From: Salminus brasiliensis
Taxonomy: Eukaryota > Chordata > Actinopteri > Characiformes > Bryconidae
DNA length: 64,000 nt
Direction: 5' to 3'
Assembly: GCF_030463535.1 (NCBI RefSeq)
Contig: NC_132878.1
Coordinates: 39,152,054 to 39,216,053 of the forward strand
The translations under genes were made by a program, and so were the position numbers. Under the pieces are notes generated by a model. That model was not told the origin of the DNA and ran no database searches. It saw only the letters and a list, made by a program, of their open reading frames with translations. Numbering within the stretch: position 1 is the stretch's first letter; each line of letters opens with the position of its first letter. This document shows, piece after piece, positions 20,180 to 31,838 of this stretch.

Positions 20180-21760
20180 CAGTTAATTATAGACAGTGTG
20201 TTAAGTATGATGAGGCAGTGTGTTTGGTCATCATGGACAGTGTGTTGAGTATAATGAGACAGTGTGTTTGGTCATCATAGACAGTGTGTTAAGTATTATG
20301 AGGCAGTGTGTTTGGTCATCATAGACAGTGTGTTAAGTATAATGGGACAATGTTTGGTCACCATGGACAGTGTGTTAAGTATTATGAGGCAGTGTGTTTG
20401 GTCATCATAGACAGTGTGTTAAGTATAATGGGACAATGTTTGGTCACCATGGACAGTGTGTTAAGTATTATGAGGCAGTGTGTTTGGTCATCATGGACAG
20501 TGTGTTAAGTATTATGAGGCAGTGTGTTTGGTCATCATGGACAGTGTGTTAAGTATTATGAGGCAGTGTGTTTGGTCATAATGGACAGTGTGTTGAGTAT
20601 AATGAGACAGTGTGTTTGGTCATCATGGACAGTGTGATAACTATAATGGGATTATGTTTGGTCATCATGGACAGTGTGTTAAGTATAATGGGATTATGTT
20701 TGGTCATCATGGACAGTGTGTTAAGTATAATGGGACAATGTTTGGTCATCATGGACAGTGTGTTAAGTATTATGGGACAGTGTGTTTGATCATAATGGAC
20801 AGTGTTAAGTATTATGAGACAGTGTGTTTGGTCATAATGGACAGTGTGTTAAGTATAATGGGACAATGTTTGGTCATCATGGACAATGTTTTAAGTATAA
20901 TGGGACAATGTTTGTCATAATGGACAGTGTGTTAAGTACAATGGGACAATGTTTGGTCATCATGGACAGTGTGTTAAGTATAATGGGACAATGTTTGGTC
21001 ATAATGGACAGTGTGTTAAGTATAATAGGACCGTGTGTTTTGTTAGAACTGACAGTGTGTTAAGTATAATAGGACAGTGTGTTAAGTATAATAGGACCGT
21101 GTGTTTTGTTAAAACTGACAGTGTGTTAAGTATAATAGGACAGTGTGTTAAGTATAATAGGACTGTGTGTTTTGTTGGAACTGACAGTGTGTTAAGTATA
21201 ATAGGACCGTGTGTTTTGTTAAAACTGACAGTGTGTTAAGTATAATAGGACAGTGTGTTAAGTATAATAGGACTGTGTGTTTTGTTAGAACTGACAGTGT
21301 GTTAAGTATAATAGGACAGTGTGTTAAGTATAATAGGACAGTGTGTTAAGTATAATAGGACTGTGTGTTAAGTATAATAGGACTGTGTGTTTTGTTAGAA
21401 CTGACAGTGTGTTAAGTATAATAGGACAGTGTGTTAAGTATAATAGGACTGTGTGTTAAGTATAATAGGACTGTGTGTTTTGTTAGAACTGACAGTGTGT
21501 TAAGTATAATAGGACAGTGTGTTAAGTATAATAGGACTGTGTGTTTTGTTAGAACTGACAGTGTGTTAAGTATAATAGGACAGTGTGTTAAGTATAATAG
21601 GACTGTGTGTTAAGTATAATAGGACTGTGTGTTTTGTTAGAACTGACAGTGTGTTAAGTATAATAGGACAGTGTGTTAAGTATAATAGGACAGTGTGTTA
21701 AGTATAATAGGACTGTGTGTTTTGTTAGAACTGACAGTGTGTTAAGTATAATAGGACAGT
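20180..21760 (+). repeat. Large minisatellite built from a 22-bp monomer
   Basis: About 1.6 kb. All units are 22 bp and end in a CAGTG-like word. Type A carries TGTTAAGTATAATAGGACAG or variants, type B TGTTTGGTCATCATGGACAG, type C TGTTTTGTTAGAACTGACAG. The left half (to about 21030) is mostly A-B dimers (44 bp); the right half is A-A-C or longer A runs ending in C. The open frames across it are a by-product of the repeat. Confidence 0.95.
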
Positions 21761-22134
21761 GTATTTGAATGTTAGTGTGTCTGCATTAGTTTCAGCAGAC
21801 TTATGGTGCTGAAATTCTCATATCAGCGCATCTTTATGATGTGTGGATGCATTATTCTCAAGATAACACTCTCCCAGGTATATTTATAGATGTGATGATA
21901 CCATTTTTTTGGGCCCACATTCAAAAAGTGTATAAGAATTGCCATGCTGATGTAGGACCTGCTCCTGTCAGTAGAGTGATCTTAAAGAAGACAGGAATCT
22001 GATCCTAGATCAGCATGCATACAATCAATCAGAAGTGTCTTAGTAGTTGCAGAAAGCTTGGTATCCCTAAAGGTTAGAGCAGCAGTGTGTGTCTATGCGA
22101 CAAAACGGCTGGCTGGCTAAGTGAGTGCTCTTAC

Positions 22135-22632
22135 ATACGCCATCCAAATATTTGTGGACCCACCTTCTAATAAATGCATTAAGCTACTTTAGGTTGCATA
22201 CAGCTTGTCTAGTCCCTGTAAAGAAGTACTGCCAAAAGCATGGGACTCCCTGGAACAGATAAACATGAACCTATTGGCACCATGCCTAATACCAGGGGTG
22301 GGCTAGAGGGGTATAAAGCCCCAGCATTAAGCTGTGGAGCAGTGGAACAGTGATTTCTGGAATAATCAACTGTACTCGTTCCAATACTTTTGGAACAAGG
22401 ATGAGGTGGGGTGGTGATCATCCAGCATCCTGACTTCAGTTGACACTTTTGTCACTGAATACCATCAAATCCTCACAACAATCCTCCTCCAAAATGTAGT
22501 AGAAAGCCTTTTACCCTGGACAGTAGAGACAGTTACTCCAGCAAAAGCAGGATTAACCCTTTTTAAAACCCTTGATTTCAGAAGAAACAGTGAATGAGGA
22601 GGTGTCCCAATACTTTTGTCCATGCATTGTAG
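22135..22632. mobile_element. Short Tc1/mariner-type non-autonomous element, near-complete copy 3
   Basis: The left end is CATCCAAATATTTGTGGACC; the right end is GGTGTCCCAATACTTTTGTC followed by CATG. The inverted ends pair imperfectly. Internal words CTTGTCTAGTCCCTGTAAAG, ATTGGCACCATGCCTAATAC and GGCTAGAGGGGTATAAAGCC recur in the copy at 35305. About 500 bp, non-coding. Confidence 0.7.
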
Positions 22633-22837
22633 TGGAGGTTGCTGTAGAGAGATGTGTGCTAGAGCTGATGGATGAGTTGAGCGTCACTCACCCATATATG
22701 AAACATATGGCAGGCCTAAAAAATGCCACACACAGGAGAAACTAATGGAGATGACACATTTATAACACTGAACTATGGGAGTTATGGCTTGTGAACCACA
22801 CAAAGATTTCCTTTCCTCAAAGGAGCCTGTTACACAA

Positions 22838-22840
<3 letters not shown>

Positions 22841-22874
<34 letters not shown>
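22841..22874 (+). repeat. (CA)n microsatellite
   Basis: Seventeen CA dinucleotides in UST intron 1. Confidence 0.95.
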
Positions 22875-22875
<1 letters not shown>

Positions 22876-23310
22876 TTTTAACAAACCTGACAAATTGAAT
22901 ATACAGTTAGATGAGTACACCCTTAGTGTATATGCATCAAAGAGGGCATGTCCATAGACAAGAAGAGCTGTTCAGTTTTCCATACACACTCCCTGAGGTC
23001 AGATCCCTCATACAGTCGGATTACTGACCATAACCATTACTCCTTTAAATTCAGCTGACTGTTTCTGTTACTATGTCTTTAAGGCCTATATATGTAAGTT
23101 ACCTCTGTTCTAAATGGCTCATTCAGAAGGCTGTCTTGTCTGAAAATTGTAACAACTGTGGGATAGATGAGTCTTACTGAAATCCTCATGAACTTTATTT
23201 GGATGTTTTGGGAGGTTGCAGTGGTACGGACTATCCGCAGTAAACACTTCAGCATAACACTCTGTAGGCTGAATGAACTGTCATATATATACATTTGTGT
23301 GCTAAAAAGT

Positions 23311-24320
23311 TCTCAGTGTTACTAAACTCTACTAAAGCCTGAGTAGACTGATAAATCACTGTGATCAGTTATTTATCTCAGTGTTACTGAACTCTACTAA
23401 AGCCTGAGTAGACTGATAAATCACTGTGATCAGTTATTTATCTCAGTGTTACTGAACTCTACTAAAGCCTGAGTAGACTGATAAATCACTGTGCTGATCA
23501 GTTATTTATCTCAGTGTTACTGAGTTCTACTAAAGCCTGAGTAGACTGATAAATCACTGTGCTGATCAGTTATTTATCTCAGTGTTACTGAACTGTACTA
23601 AAGCATGAGTAGACTGATAAATCACTGTGCTGATCAGTTATTTATCTCAGTGTTACTGAGCTCTACTAAAGCCTGAGTAGACTGATAAATCACTGTGCTG
23701 ATCAGTTATTTATCTCAGTGTTACTGAACTCTACTAAAGCCTGAGTAGACTGATAAATCACTGTGCTGATCAGTTATTTTTCTCAGTGTTACTGAACTCT
23801 ACTAAAGCCTGAGTAGACTGATAAATCACTGTGCTGATCAGTTATTTATCTCAGTGTTACTGAGCTCTACTAAAGCCTGCGTAGACTGATAAAGCACTGT
23901 GCTGATCAGTTATTTATCTCAGTGTTACTAAACTCTACTAAAGCCTGAGTAGACTGATAAATGACTGTGCTGATCAGTTATTTATCCCAGTGTTACTGAA
24001 CTCTACTAAAGCCTGAGTAGAGTGATAAATCACTGTGCTGATCAGTTATTTATCTCAGTGTTACTGAACTCTACTAAAGCCTGAGTAGACTGATAAATCA
24101 CTGTGCTGATCAGTTATTTATCTCAGTGTTATTGAGCTCTACTAAAGCATGAGTAGACTGATAAATCACTGTGCTGATCAGTTATTTATCTCAGTGTTAC
24201 TGAGCTCTACTAAAGCATGAGTAGACTGATAAATCACTGTGCTGATCAGTTATTTATCTCAGTGTTACTGAGCTCTACTAAAGCATGAGTAGACTGATAA
24301 ATAGACTTACCTGTGCTGAT
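23311..24320 (+). repeat. Minisatellite, about 68-bp unit, about 15 copies
   Basis: Tandem units containing TCAGTGTTACTGAACTCTAC, TAAAGCCTGAGTAGACTGAT and AAATCACTGTGCTGATCAGT, then TATTTATC. The first units lack GCT (65 bp). Inter-unit identity is high. Each unit has internal inverted words (GATAAAT ... ATTTATC, and the palindrome CTGATCAG). The right end degrades from about 24300. Confidence 0.95.
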
Positions 24321-27300
24321 AAATCACTGTGCTGATTAGATATCTCTGTGTTACTGAGCTCTGCAAGTCTGCAAATCTGCCCCATCCCACACATCAAATC
24401 TTGCAAATTCTGCATGCTAGAGTAATAACCAGCCACACATGACGGTCACACTGGAGCAATTATGCATATAGTGTACAAGTGTGAAAGAGTGTGTTATGGA
24501 GCAATGCTGTATGCACTGATGTAATTTCTCTCACTTGTACAGGCACAAATTCCAGAGCATGTGCACACAGACTTTTTTCAGATTTATTTGCTTCTTGTCT
24601 CACTCTGTATTAAAAACCCAGAAGAGAAATAAGTGCATTTAAGTGCAGTAATAAGTGTAAACTATGTTTTCTAACTTGCACAAATGAGGTGTAGCACAGA
24701 ACAGTGCTGCAGACTGCTGTGTGTGTGTTTTGGCCTATTCCATTGCTCTCTGCCCGGGCTCTGTGCATTACCCTAATGAAGAATCGGAAAAGCTAGAAAC
24801 TGATCTGAGTTTTTTATTCCATTAAGCACTCTCCCAGTAAGTAGACTGACAGCTTTACAGGGGAACTCTTAAGAGCTCCTGTCGGGGGGCAGGTGGGAGG
24901 TTGTCACCGAAGCAGGCTGGAAACTGGTGTGTGGAGCCATCGATCAAGTTTTAAAGGCTTCCATCGTGAATGGTGTTTTTTGTTGGCTGGCACTCGGTTG
25001 CCAAATTGTTGATTTGTTTATGAGGCTTAAAAAACCCCACAATGCTGAATGGGATCTTAAGAGAGTGGAAAAGTTCAGAAGTTTATAGGCAGTTAACCAG
25101 ACAGTGCTGATTTTAGGATTTTGACTGTCTGTGACAAGTTTAGTCCTGTCACAGTTCATTTATTTTGTAATCTACTGATTATGTTGACTTTATGTCAATT
25201 TAGGTCTGTGCCCGCTATCCAGCCGCATGCAAACCATAGCAAGGCTGAAACGCAGCTGTTGAGCTGTGCTGGCTGAACCTCTTCATTGCTGCAGGCAGTT
25301 ATCATGTCTACTAAACGCCGTCTAAGATATGATGTGCATTTTAAAGCACGCTCAAAACAAAGTGGTACAACAAGAAATGAAATTCTTTGATAACTGTCCG
25401 GCCACATGAAACGACAAGGATAAAAATCAAGGTAGGAACTTATAAAATATGAGGAAAAACGAAATTAATATAAACTGATACTAATAAACTAATAAACTAA
25501 AATAATATATGCAGATGTAATAGAAATATGTATATGTACATGTAATAAGATAAAGATAACACCATCTTTTCCATGGCTAAAGTTCTGGATGAGTCCTAGA
25601 GCAAGACTACTAAAACTACATTCTCCTACCTGTGTACCATGATTCAGATGTGAGTCTCAGATAAATGCAAAACATGAACAATAACAGCAGAAACACCATG
25701 TTTTGACAGCATTTTGCTTACTGTATATTTAGGCCCTTTCTTCGTCATGCCTCTTGCCTCAACAGTACACTGCCTTGGGGCCAGGTGTGAAGACGTACTT
25801 GCGCGAGAGTGTGTATTCTCATGCCTCAATGACACCTCAATGTTTTTAGAGCTCACAGAAATTGTAAAAAGCCACGGAGGACATAAAGAAAGACCAGGCA
25901 CAGTTTTTAGGCCTAAATAATAATTTCCTTTAATGAAGAAAAAAAAAGAAAGTCATTGATGTATCTGTACCCCTGTACAATTCCACTTTTGACTCCTCAG
26001 TCCACACACTAGTATTTCAGAAGGCTGGGATGATGTGGGTAATCAAGGTGTTTTTGCATGTTTTTTTGAGCGTTTATGTTCCTTGTAGTAAGCAGTGCTT
26101 TTTGACTCAACACTCTCAGACAAATACCATTTTTGCCCAGTTTCTAATGATGTAACCATTAACACTGACCTTATCTGAGGCGAGAAAGGCCTGAATTCGT
26201 TAGTTGTTTATCTGGGTTCTTTTTTGACTTCCTGAGAGTTACTAACGGGGGGGCTCTTTTAAGACTGGGTGGGTGTGTCCTGGATAATTTATCCCAGTTA
26301 TCAACTATGTGTGGTTCATTAGGGGCAATTACGTATTCACACAGAACCAGTTGGTGTTTGACACCTTGCCAGTTGCCAATGAGTGAAATGATACATTAAA
26401 AACTGTATTTTGTTTTTACTCAACTTGAACAGTTTTGACTGATATTTTAAGCCATTAGAACATACAATAGCTTTGTCTGAGTCCTGTGCGCATAGCAAGT
26501 GTATTAGACAGTGTATCCTCACTGTTGGCAAATGCAGACCAGACCATTCATGAAGTGTTTCTCGTGCCTGAAACCCCAAAATTACAAAATTGGTTCAGTT
26601 ACTGCACCCAATTAATGATGAACTACCAGAGCCATTAAGAGATTAATCCTCAAGGAATAGTAGGAAATGAACAATTTAGAAAAGCAGGAGCCTATTTGAT
26701 ATAATTACTCCTAGGTTCAGTGTTTTTCTTTCTCCTGGAGGAAAGAACTCGTGTTCCAAAGCCAGGACTGGAGTTTCTTCTATAACTCTAACCTTATTTA
26801 TGTGAAATCTGTTTCCACAAATGCCCTGCTAGACTAAGAACCAGCAACATCAGTGAATAGATATGTCATTAGCTTTAGTTCAAAACCACATCTACCACAT
26901 CTACCTCAGTGTTATTCTTCTCCATTATCCTCCACTCACCAGAGTGAAGGAACTCTGCACATTTTTGGCAGAGGAGTGTTGGTAAAGTTTTCTTTCGGCT
27001 GATGGAGTTATGTGAGGTGTGGTATTTCACATCTGCTGGCCTCCCACTTCAAGACGAACGTCTCGCAAAAACTATTAAAAACACGTTTAAAGCAGTCTCT
27101 GTCTCCGTCGCTTAAACCAGATGTAGTCATTGACCCAACAATACCGTAGCTAGACTAATGATCTCGTAAACAAAGCCAAGTGGAAATTGGACTGTGCTCC
27201 TGTAGGTGGAGGTGGAGGTGGTAGGTGAAGCTTGAGCCAGCTGGCCTGAGGTTTGTATTGTGGGTGGCGCTGTCAGCTGTGGACTCCGGGTGGGTCTCAG

Positions 27301-27325
27301 TTGGCACTCCAGCAACAGCCTTGAG

Positions 27326-28015
27326 ACCTTAAAAAGGGGCCATATTCTATATTTTTCTTGTATTTTATTTATTTATTTTCCTCCCAATGTCTGAGTCCTA
27401 CCCCTTATACTGTGTGTGGGTTTATATACCAAAAACAGTCGTAATTCATTTTTCCTGGGCCATGTTCCAGCTGCCCTTTTAGCGCCTTAGTGATATGGAA
27501 ATGTTGTCACTGGTTGTGATACCAATTTCAAGAGGCAAAAAATTCTACAAAATGATACAATTGGCTAATATATCCTTATAATTATAACTCAAATTCAGGG
27601 TCTTAAATCATTTAAAGGCTCCCTTTTTTACTTCATGATGTTTTTGTAGATGTATATTCCAACTGACCATAGGGCCATTTTCAACCTCTTTACATCTCTT
27701 ATAATTGAACAGATGTGTTACAGTCCTCTAAAACTGTAAATTGCCTCTCTTCTGATTGGCTGATATGTGTTGTGCCTTATGCAGTAGAGGTGGATACATG
27801 CAAATGTGTTTGTGTAAGTGACATCACTAACACAAGGACCAGTAAATCCATCAGTTATCAGTACTGGCTAATATTATTGACCAACATAATCCATATTGTT
27901 TTAGTTTGGCCCTGTGTTTTTAAGACTACTGCATGTAAATGTCATGTCTTGAGATTGGCTGCTCTGCATCATTATACTATCATTATCTCATCCCAGTATT
28001 TGGCCCTTTAAAGGG
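27326..28015. mobile_element. Possible non-autonomous DNA element
   Basis: Imperfect inverted ends: TTAAAAAGGGGCCATATTCT at the left and CAGTATTTGGCCCTTTAAAG at the right. The interior has composition unlike a coding region and no ORF of note. The boundaries are tentative. Confidence 0.35.
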
Positions 28016-30644
28016 AAACTGCTATAAAGGCATATTTAATACAGAAAAGCATAAAAGAGCAGTGACTGCTCCTCTGATCTTATTATGGGGTGTTGCACCT
28101 ATTTAACAAATTGCGACAGTCACTTTTTGATGTCGAAATAGAGTTTGCAATGGTCCAAAACATCAGCAAATATGCCCCATGCTCTGCATGGATGTTTTAA
28201 CAATGTTTATGTAGTATAGTGAACTTTTATTTAGTACAAAAGTAAAGTTACTTTTCATGAAGGTACTTTTAAAGCATAAAATTTGTAAGTATTGCCCTGA
28301 TCCAATATGGGCAATCAGCATCAGGGTCGTTCCAGACACGTTTTCAGAATATGGCAATGAAATGTCATGAATTTAGGCCTGCAGTGTTTTACAGTGTAAC
28401 ATAAAAACGTCTAGTTCTAGTGCTTTAGGTGCATTTGAGGTGCTTTTGTTCAGGCTGTTTGTCTATTGTCTGACCCATTTGTCTATTATTTTTGCCCATG
28501 CTGCATAAACCTGCCCAGTGTTGTTGTACCTGTGCAATGACAAAGACAAATGACAAATTCTGTTGTATTCATGCAGGGAAATACACACCCAAAACGTCTT
28601 TACTCTGGAATTCTGGTTAATTGGATGTTAAACTTATATGGAAACACCTTGCTTTACCAGAAGGAGTATTTTTCTTTGCTTTTAAACTTTTAAACCAAAA
28701 CCGAGAGGGGTAGGCCAATGATGTTCTAGATAGCAGAATTCTTGCAGCGATTTAAAATAAATAAAATAACAAGTAGAGTACAGGAGTAAAATGATGATGG
28801 AGTAAAAATTATGAATAGTAAAATGATAAGGGAGGTCGGTTTTATTGTGTTATAACATATTAAACATAGAATGCCCAAAATGTCCAGAATGTCACATTAC
28901 ATAAACGGAGACTGGATTGGATCAGACCGGATCTTTGCAGATGTGCTCGGATCGGGTCATCTATCCAGCCAACATAGGCTGACCTTCTTCAACTCAGTCA
29001 TTTAGCAGTTTCCTAACAACAACAACAGTGGTATGGCTGGAAACATATTTCACAAAGACCTGCCATTTGGAGCTGGAGGTGGCACCTTAAATATTTTTGC
29101 TCTTAGCACTTCCGAGCTGAAGGATAAGGTTATGATTACCAAGCGTCTTTTCTCATTATGCCGTGTTGGTGTTGCTCTGGAGCAAAAAAGAAAAATGTCC
29201 ACAGAGAAGGCAAACCAAAACAAAACAACATGTTCTTAGAAGGCCCAGTTTGGGGCAGGGGTGGCGGAGGGAGGGCCCGTCCCATTCTGGCAGTCTTCTC
29301 CATAGACACAGTAATCACTCATTAAAGGTCCTTGTTAAAGAGGGAAAAAAAGGGGTGGTGTTGGGGGGGGGGGGCTGTGTCTAGTGGCAATGACTGTACC
29401 TTGTTGTGGTGTCTGCTTTCGTTACAGGCATGCAAACTGTTACCCTCTTTTACTGCTCATGAAAGAACAGAAATATTCCTTTCAAAATAGCAACCTTCAA
29501 TATACACTCCTCTGATAGGGCAGCCATGCCCTTTGGTGTGCAACCACTGCACATTGGTTTTCGGGAGGGAGTGTGCGCATGGCACTGCACTTTCATGTTT
29601 TATATAGGGCAAGCTGTGTGAGACTCGCCCGCCGGCTGCTGTTTTCCTCCATGTCTCGGTGCCAGCTCACATTAGCAATCATTTAATCCAGCCGTAGCGG
29701 TAAGCTCTCCTCTGCAAGTCAGCCTGGGTCCACAGCTTCTACCAATGTCTTCAGGGATGTAAAGCGAATAGTTGAAAAACATCTGGAAACAGGATTCAAG
29801 TTTTGCAGTCGTAACTTCTGTCAAGACACCGTTCAGCTCAGATGAATAAGTGCAGTGGGGCTGGAACAACTCGTTTTAAATAACTTGGCTTTTAGAGGTT
29901 GGAATCCAGGGCGCGAGAGTCAGGAATTATTTAATTCTAGTTGAAAACCGAGCAGATTTTTTTTTTTTTTTTTTTGTAGAAGTTCTCTTGAGTGACAGGC
30001 AGTTTTACAACATGCACTGGAGTCACGGTGAGTGAGCAATCAGAAAGATGAATATCTTTAGTTGGGTTTCCTTCAGATGTTCATGTGTATGAAACAAGAA
30101 TAACCAAATTAACCTCAGGGCACTTTCTTCTCTCTTTAAGGCTTCTCTAAAAGAAGTAGTTTTATGAAACACTCGTTGTTCTGTTCCACTTCTGAAGGAA
30201 CTCTGAGTCAGTCGCGTAGCACCTAGTGGCTTATCGAATTGTAAATGTAGTGCACTTTTTTCCCTGTCTCATTTCCACTGCCTGCTTAACTGCTTTCAAA
30301 CGCTTCAAAGATGTCTGAGCCTGAATCTCCACTCTACCAAATATTCTCCATTAGGAAGATTCCAAGTCTCTCAACTCCTGGTTCTGGAGTGCTTCCGCTC
30401 TAAAACACCCACTTCGGCTTGGCAGTAAGCAGTAAGCGAAAACAACGCTGTGAATCAATACGATGTCTTTTTGGCCTAACCAAATGCAGTGGCTTCAGTT
30501 CATACAGTGCAGTGCTTGTCCTGAGATCTTCCACTAACTGTGACTGGTCCAAATCAGTCCAAAGTACATAGACAATAAACCTATCTAGTTCTGTTCCTAT
30601 ATTCATCCATAACCACCCAAATAGAGATATATAGTAAGGAAGTA

Positions 30645-31085
30645 GAGCTACTTCACTACTGTACTTAGGTACTACAATGCTGTATCTGTCTCTATTTTTT
30701 TCTCCTACTTCCACTTTTACTTCACTCCATATTTTGGATGAGTTTAATACTTTTACTCCGTCACATTGTTTATGTGCTGCATTGTTACTCGTTACAAATA
30801 TAAAAATGGTAGGAATCATTTCAAACCCACATTATCACCACCAGAGTGGTTTTATACAGTCCTGTCCTTCTACTACAGAGGCCAGAGGAATTGTGACAGT
30901 CCTTAAGTCTAAACTTTTGAAATAATATAAACATATAATAATCATATTCAAACTTTTGACTGCTTTCTGATATATCTACACAATACACACAACACAACAC
31001 AATACCTTCAGTACTTAAGTAGTACATTTTAGAATAAACTACTTAAGTACAAAAATGTTGAATACTTTACTACTTCCAACCAAGT
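30645..31085. mobile_element. Interspersed hAT-like MITE (ACTTAAGTA-type ends)
   Basis: The left end has ACTGTACTTAGGTACTAC; the right end has TTCAGTACTTAAGTAGTAC followed by more GTACTTAA/TACTTTACTAC words. The interior has TACTTTTACTCCGTCACATT, a word common in teleost hAT-derived repeats. Assignment is from memory. Confidence 0.45.
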
Positions 31086-31214
31086 TTGGAGCTTAAAGAA
31101 CACGTCTACTTCTACTCAAGTCAGGTTTTTTGATAGAGCGCTTAAACTTTTCCTTAAGTCTAGGTCTCTAGTACTTTATAAATGTCTGCCCCCAAATGAC
31201 TACTATACTCCATC

Positions 31215-31680
31215 TTTTCTTGTAGAGTTCTGGGATCCTACAGCAGTGTGTATTCTGAAGTCGATGAGGAGGAGTTTGCTCCAATGCTAGCACCTATGTT
31301 AGTTTTGGACCGCTTGGTCCTCCTTTACGTTTCTGGATCAGTGTGTGGCATCCGCGGAAGACAAGCATCCAGGCTTTTTTCTGTCCTGGCACCAAAGTGG
31401 TGGAACGAGCTGCCCCTGGGTGTCCGAACGGCCGAGTCGCTCGCTGTCTTCAAACGCAAACTGAAGACCCACCTCTTCAGAGAGTACTTGGACGAATAGT
31501 TCTGTGGTCGCCTTATTGTATTGTGTTTAGCAATGTCTAAGCTTAGAGGTATCTTTTGAATTATTGGTCTATTCTAACTAGCTAAGGCTTTTCTTGGGTA
31601 AATAGCAAAGCACTTTGTAAGTCGCTCTGGATAAGAGCGTCTGCTAAATGCCGTAAATGTAAATGTAAATGTAAATGTAT
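31215..31680 (+). mobile_element. 5'-truncated L2-type LINE, 3' end with RT-ORF C-terminus
   Basis: An open frame from about 31248 to a stop at 31497-31499 ends in ASRLFSVLAPKWWNELPLGV followed by RTAESLAVFKRKLKTHLF, the characteristic C-terminal motif (APxxWNxLPxxxR...FKxxLKTHLF) of L2/CR1-like reverse transcriptase ORFs. The 3' UTR ends in the hallmark GTAAGTCGCTCTGGATAAGA / GCGTCTGCTAAATGCC followed by (GTAAAT)n. Only the last 80 or so codons survive; the polymerase domain is absent. Confidence 0.85.
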
Positions 31681-31794
31681 ATCAAAGCAATCTGTTTCGA
31701 CCGCCAGTGTCTATAGACTTGCTTTGAGAATCAAAGGAGGCCCCAGCCCTGCTTGCTTGGCTGAACACTTTCAGATCTAATTAGTATCAGATGA

Positions 31795-31796
<2 letters not shown>

Positions 31797-31834
<38 letters not shown>
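31797..31834 (+). repeat. (GT)n microsatellite
   Basis: Nineteen GT dinucleotides shortly after the LINE tail. Confidence 0.95.

Positions 31835-31838
<4 letters not shown>

Noticed and set aside
20308..21613. A series of plus-strand open frames with repeating peptide words (FGHHGQCVKYNG and similar)
   Set aside because: They are by-products of the 22-bp minisatellite. Frames change with each array variant, and there is no start, splice or protein-family support.
23311..24320. CRISPR-like array (regular repeats)
   Set aside because: Repeats are directly tandem with no unique spacers, in a vertebrate intron; it is a minisatellite.
30400..30819. 139-codon minus-strand open frame
   Set aside because: It overlaps the left part of a hAT-like MITE, with no motif and no splice context.
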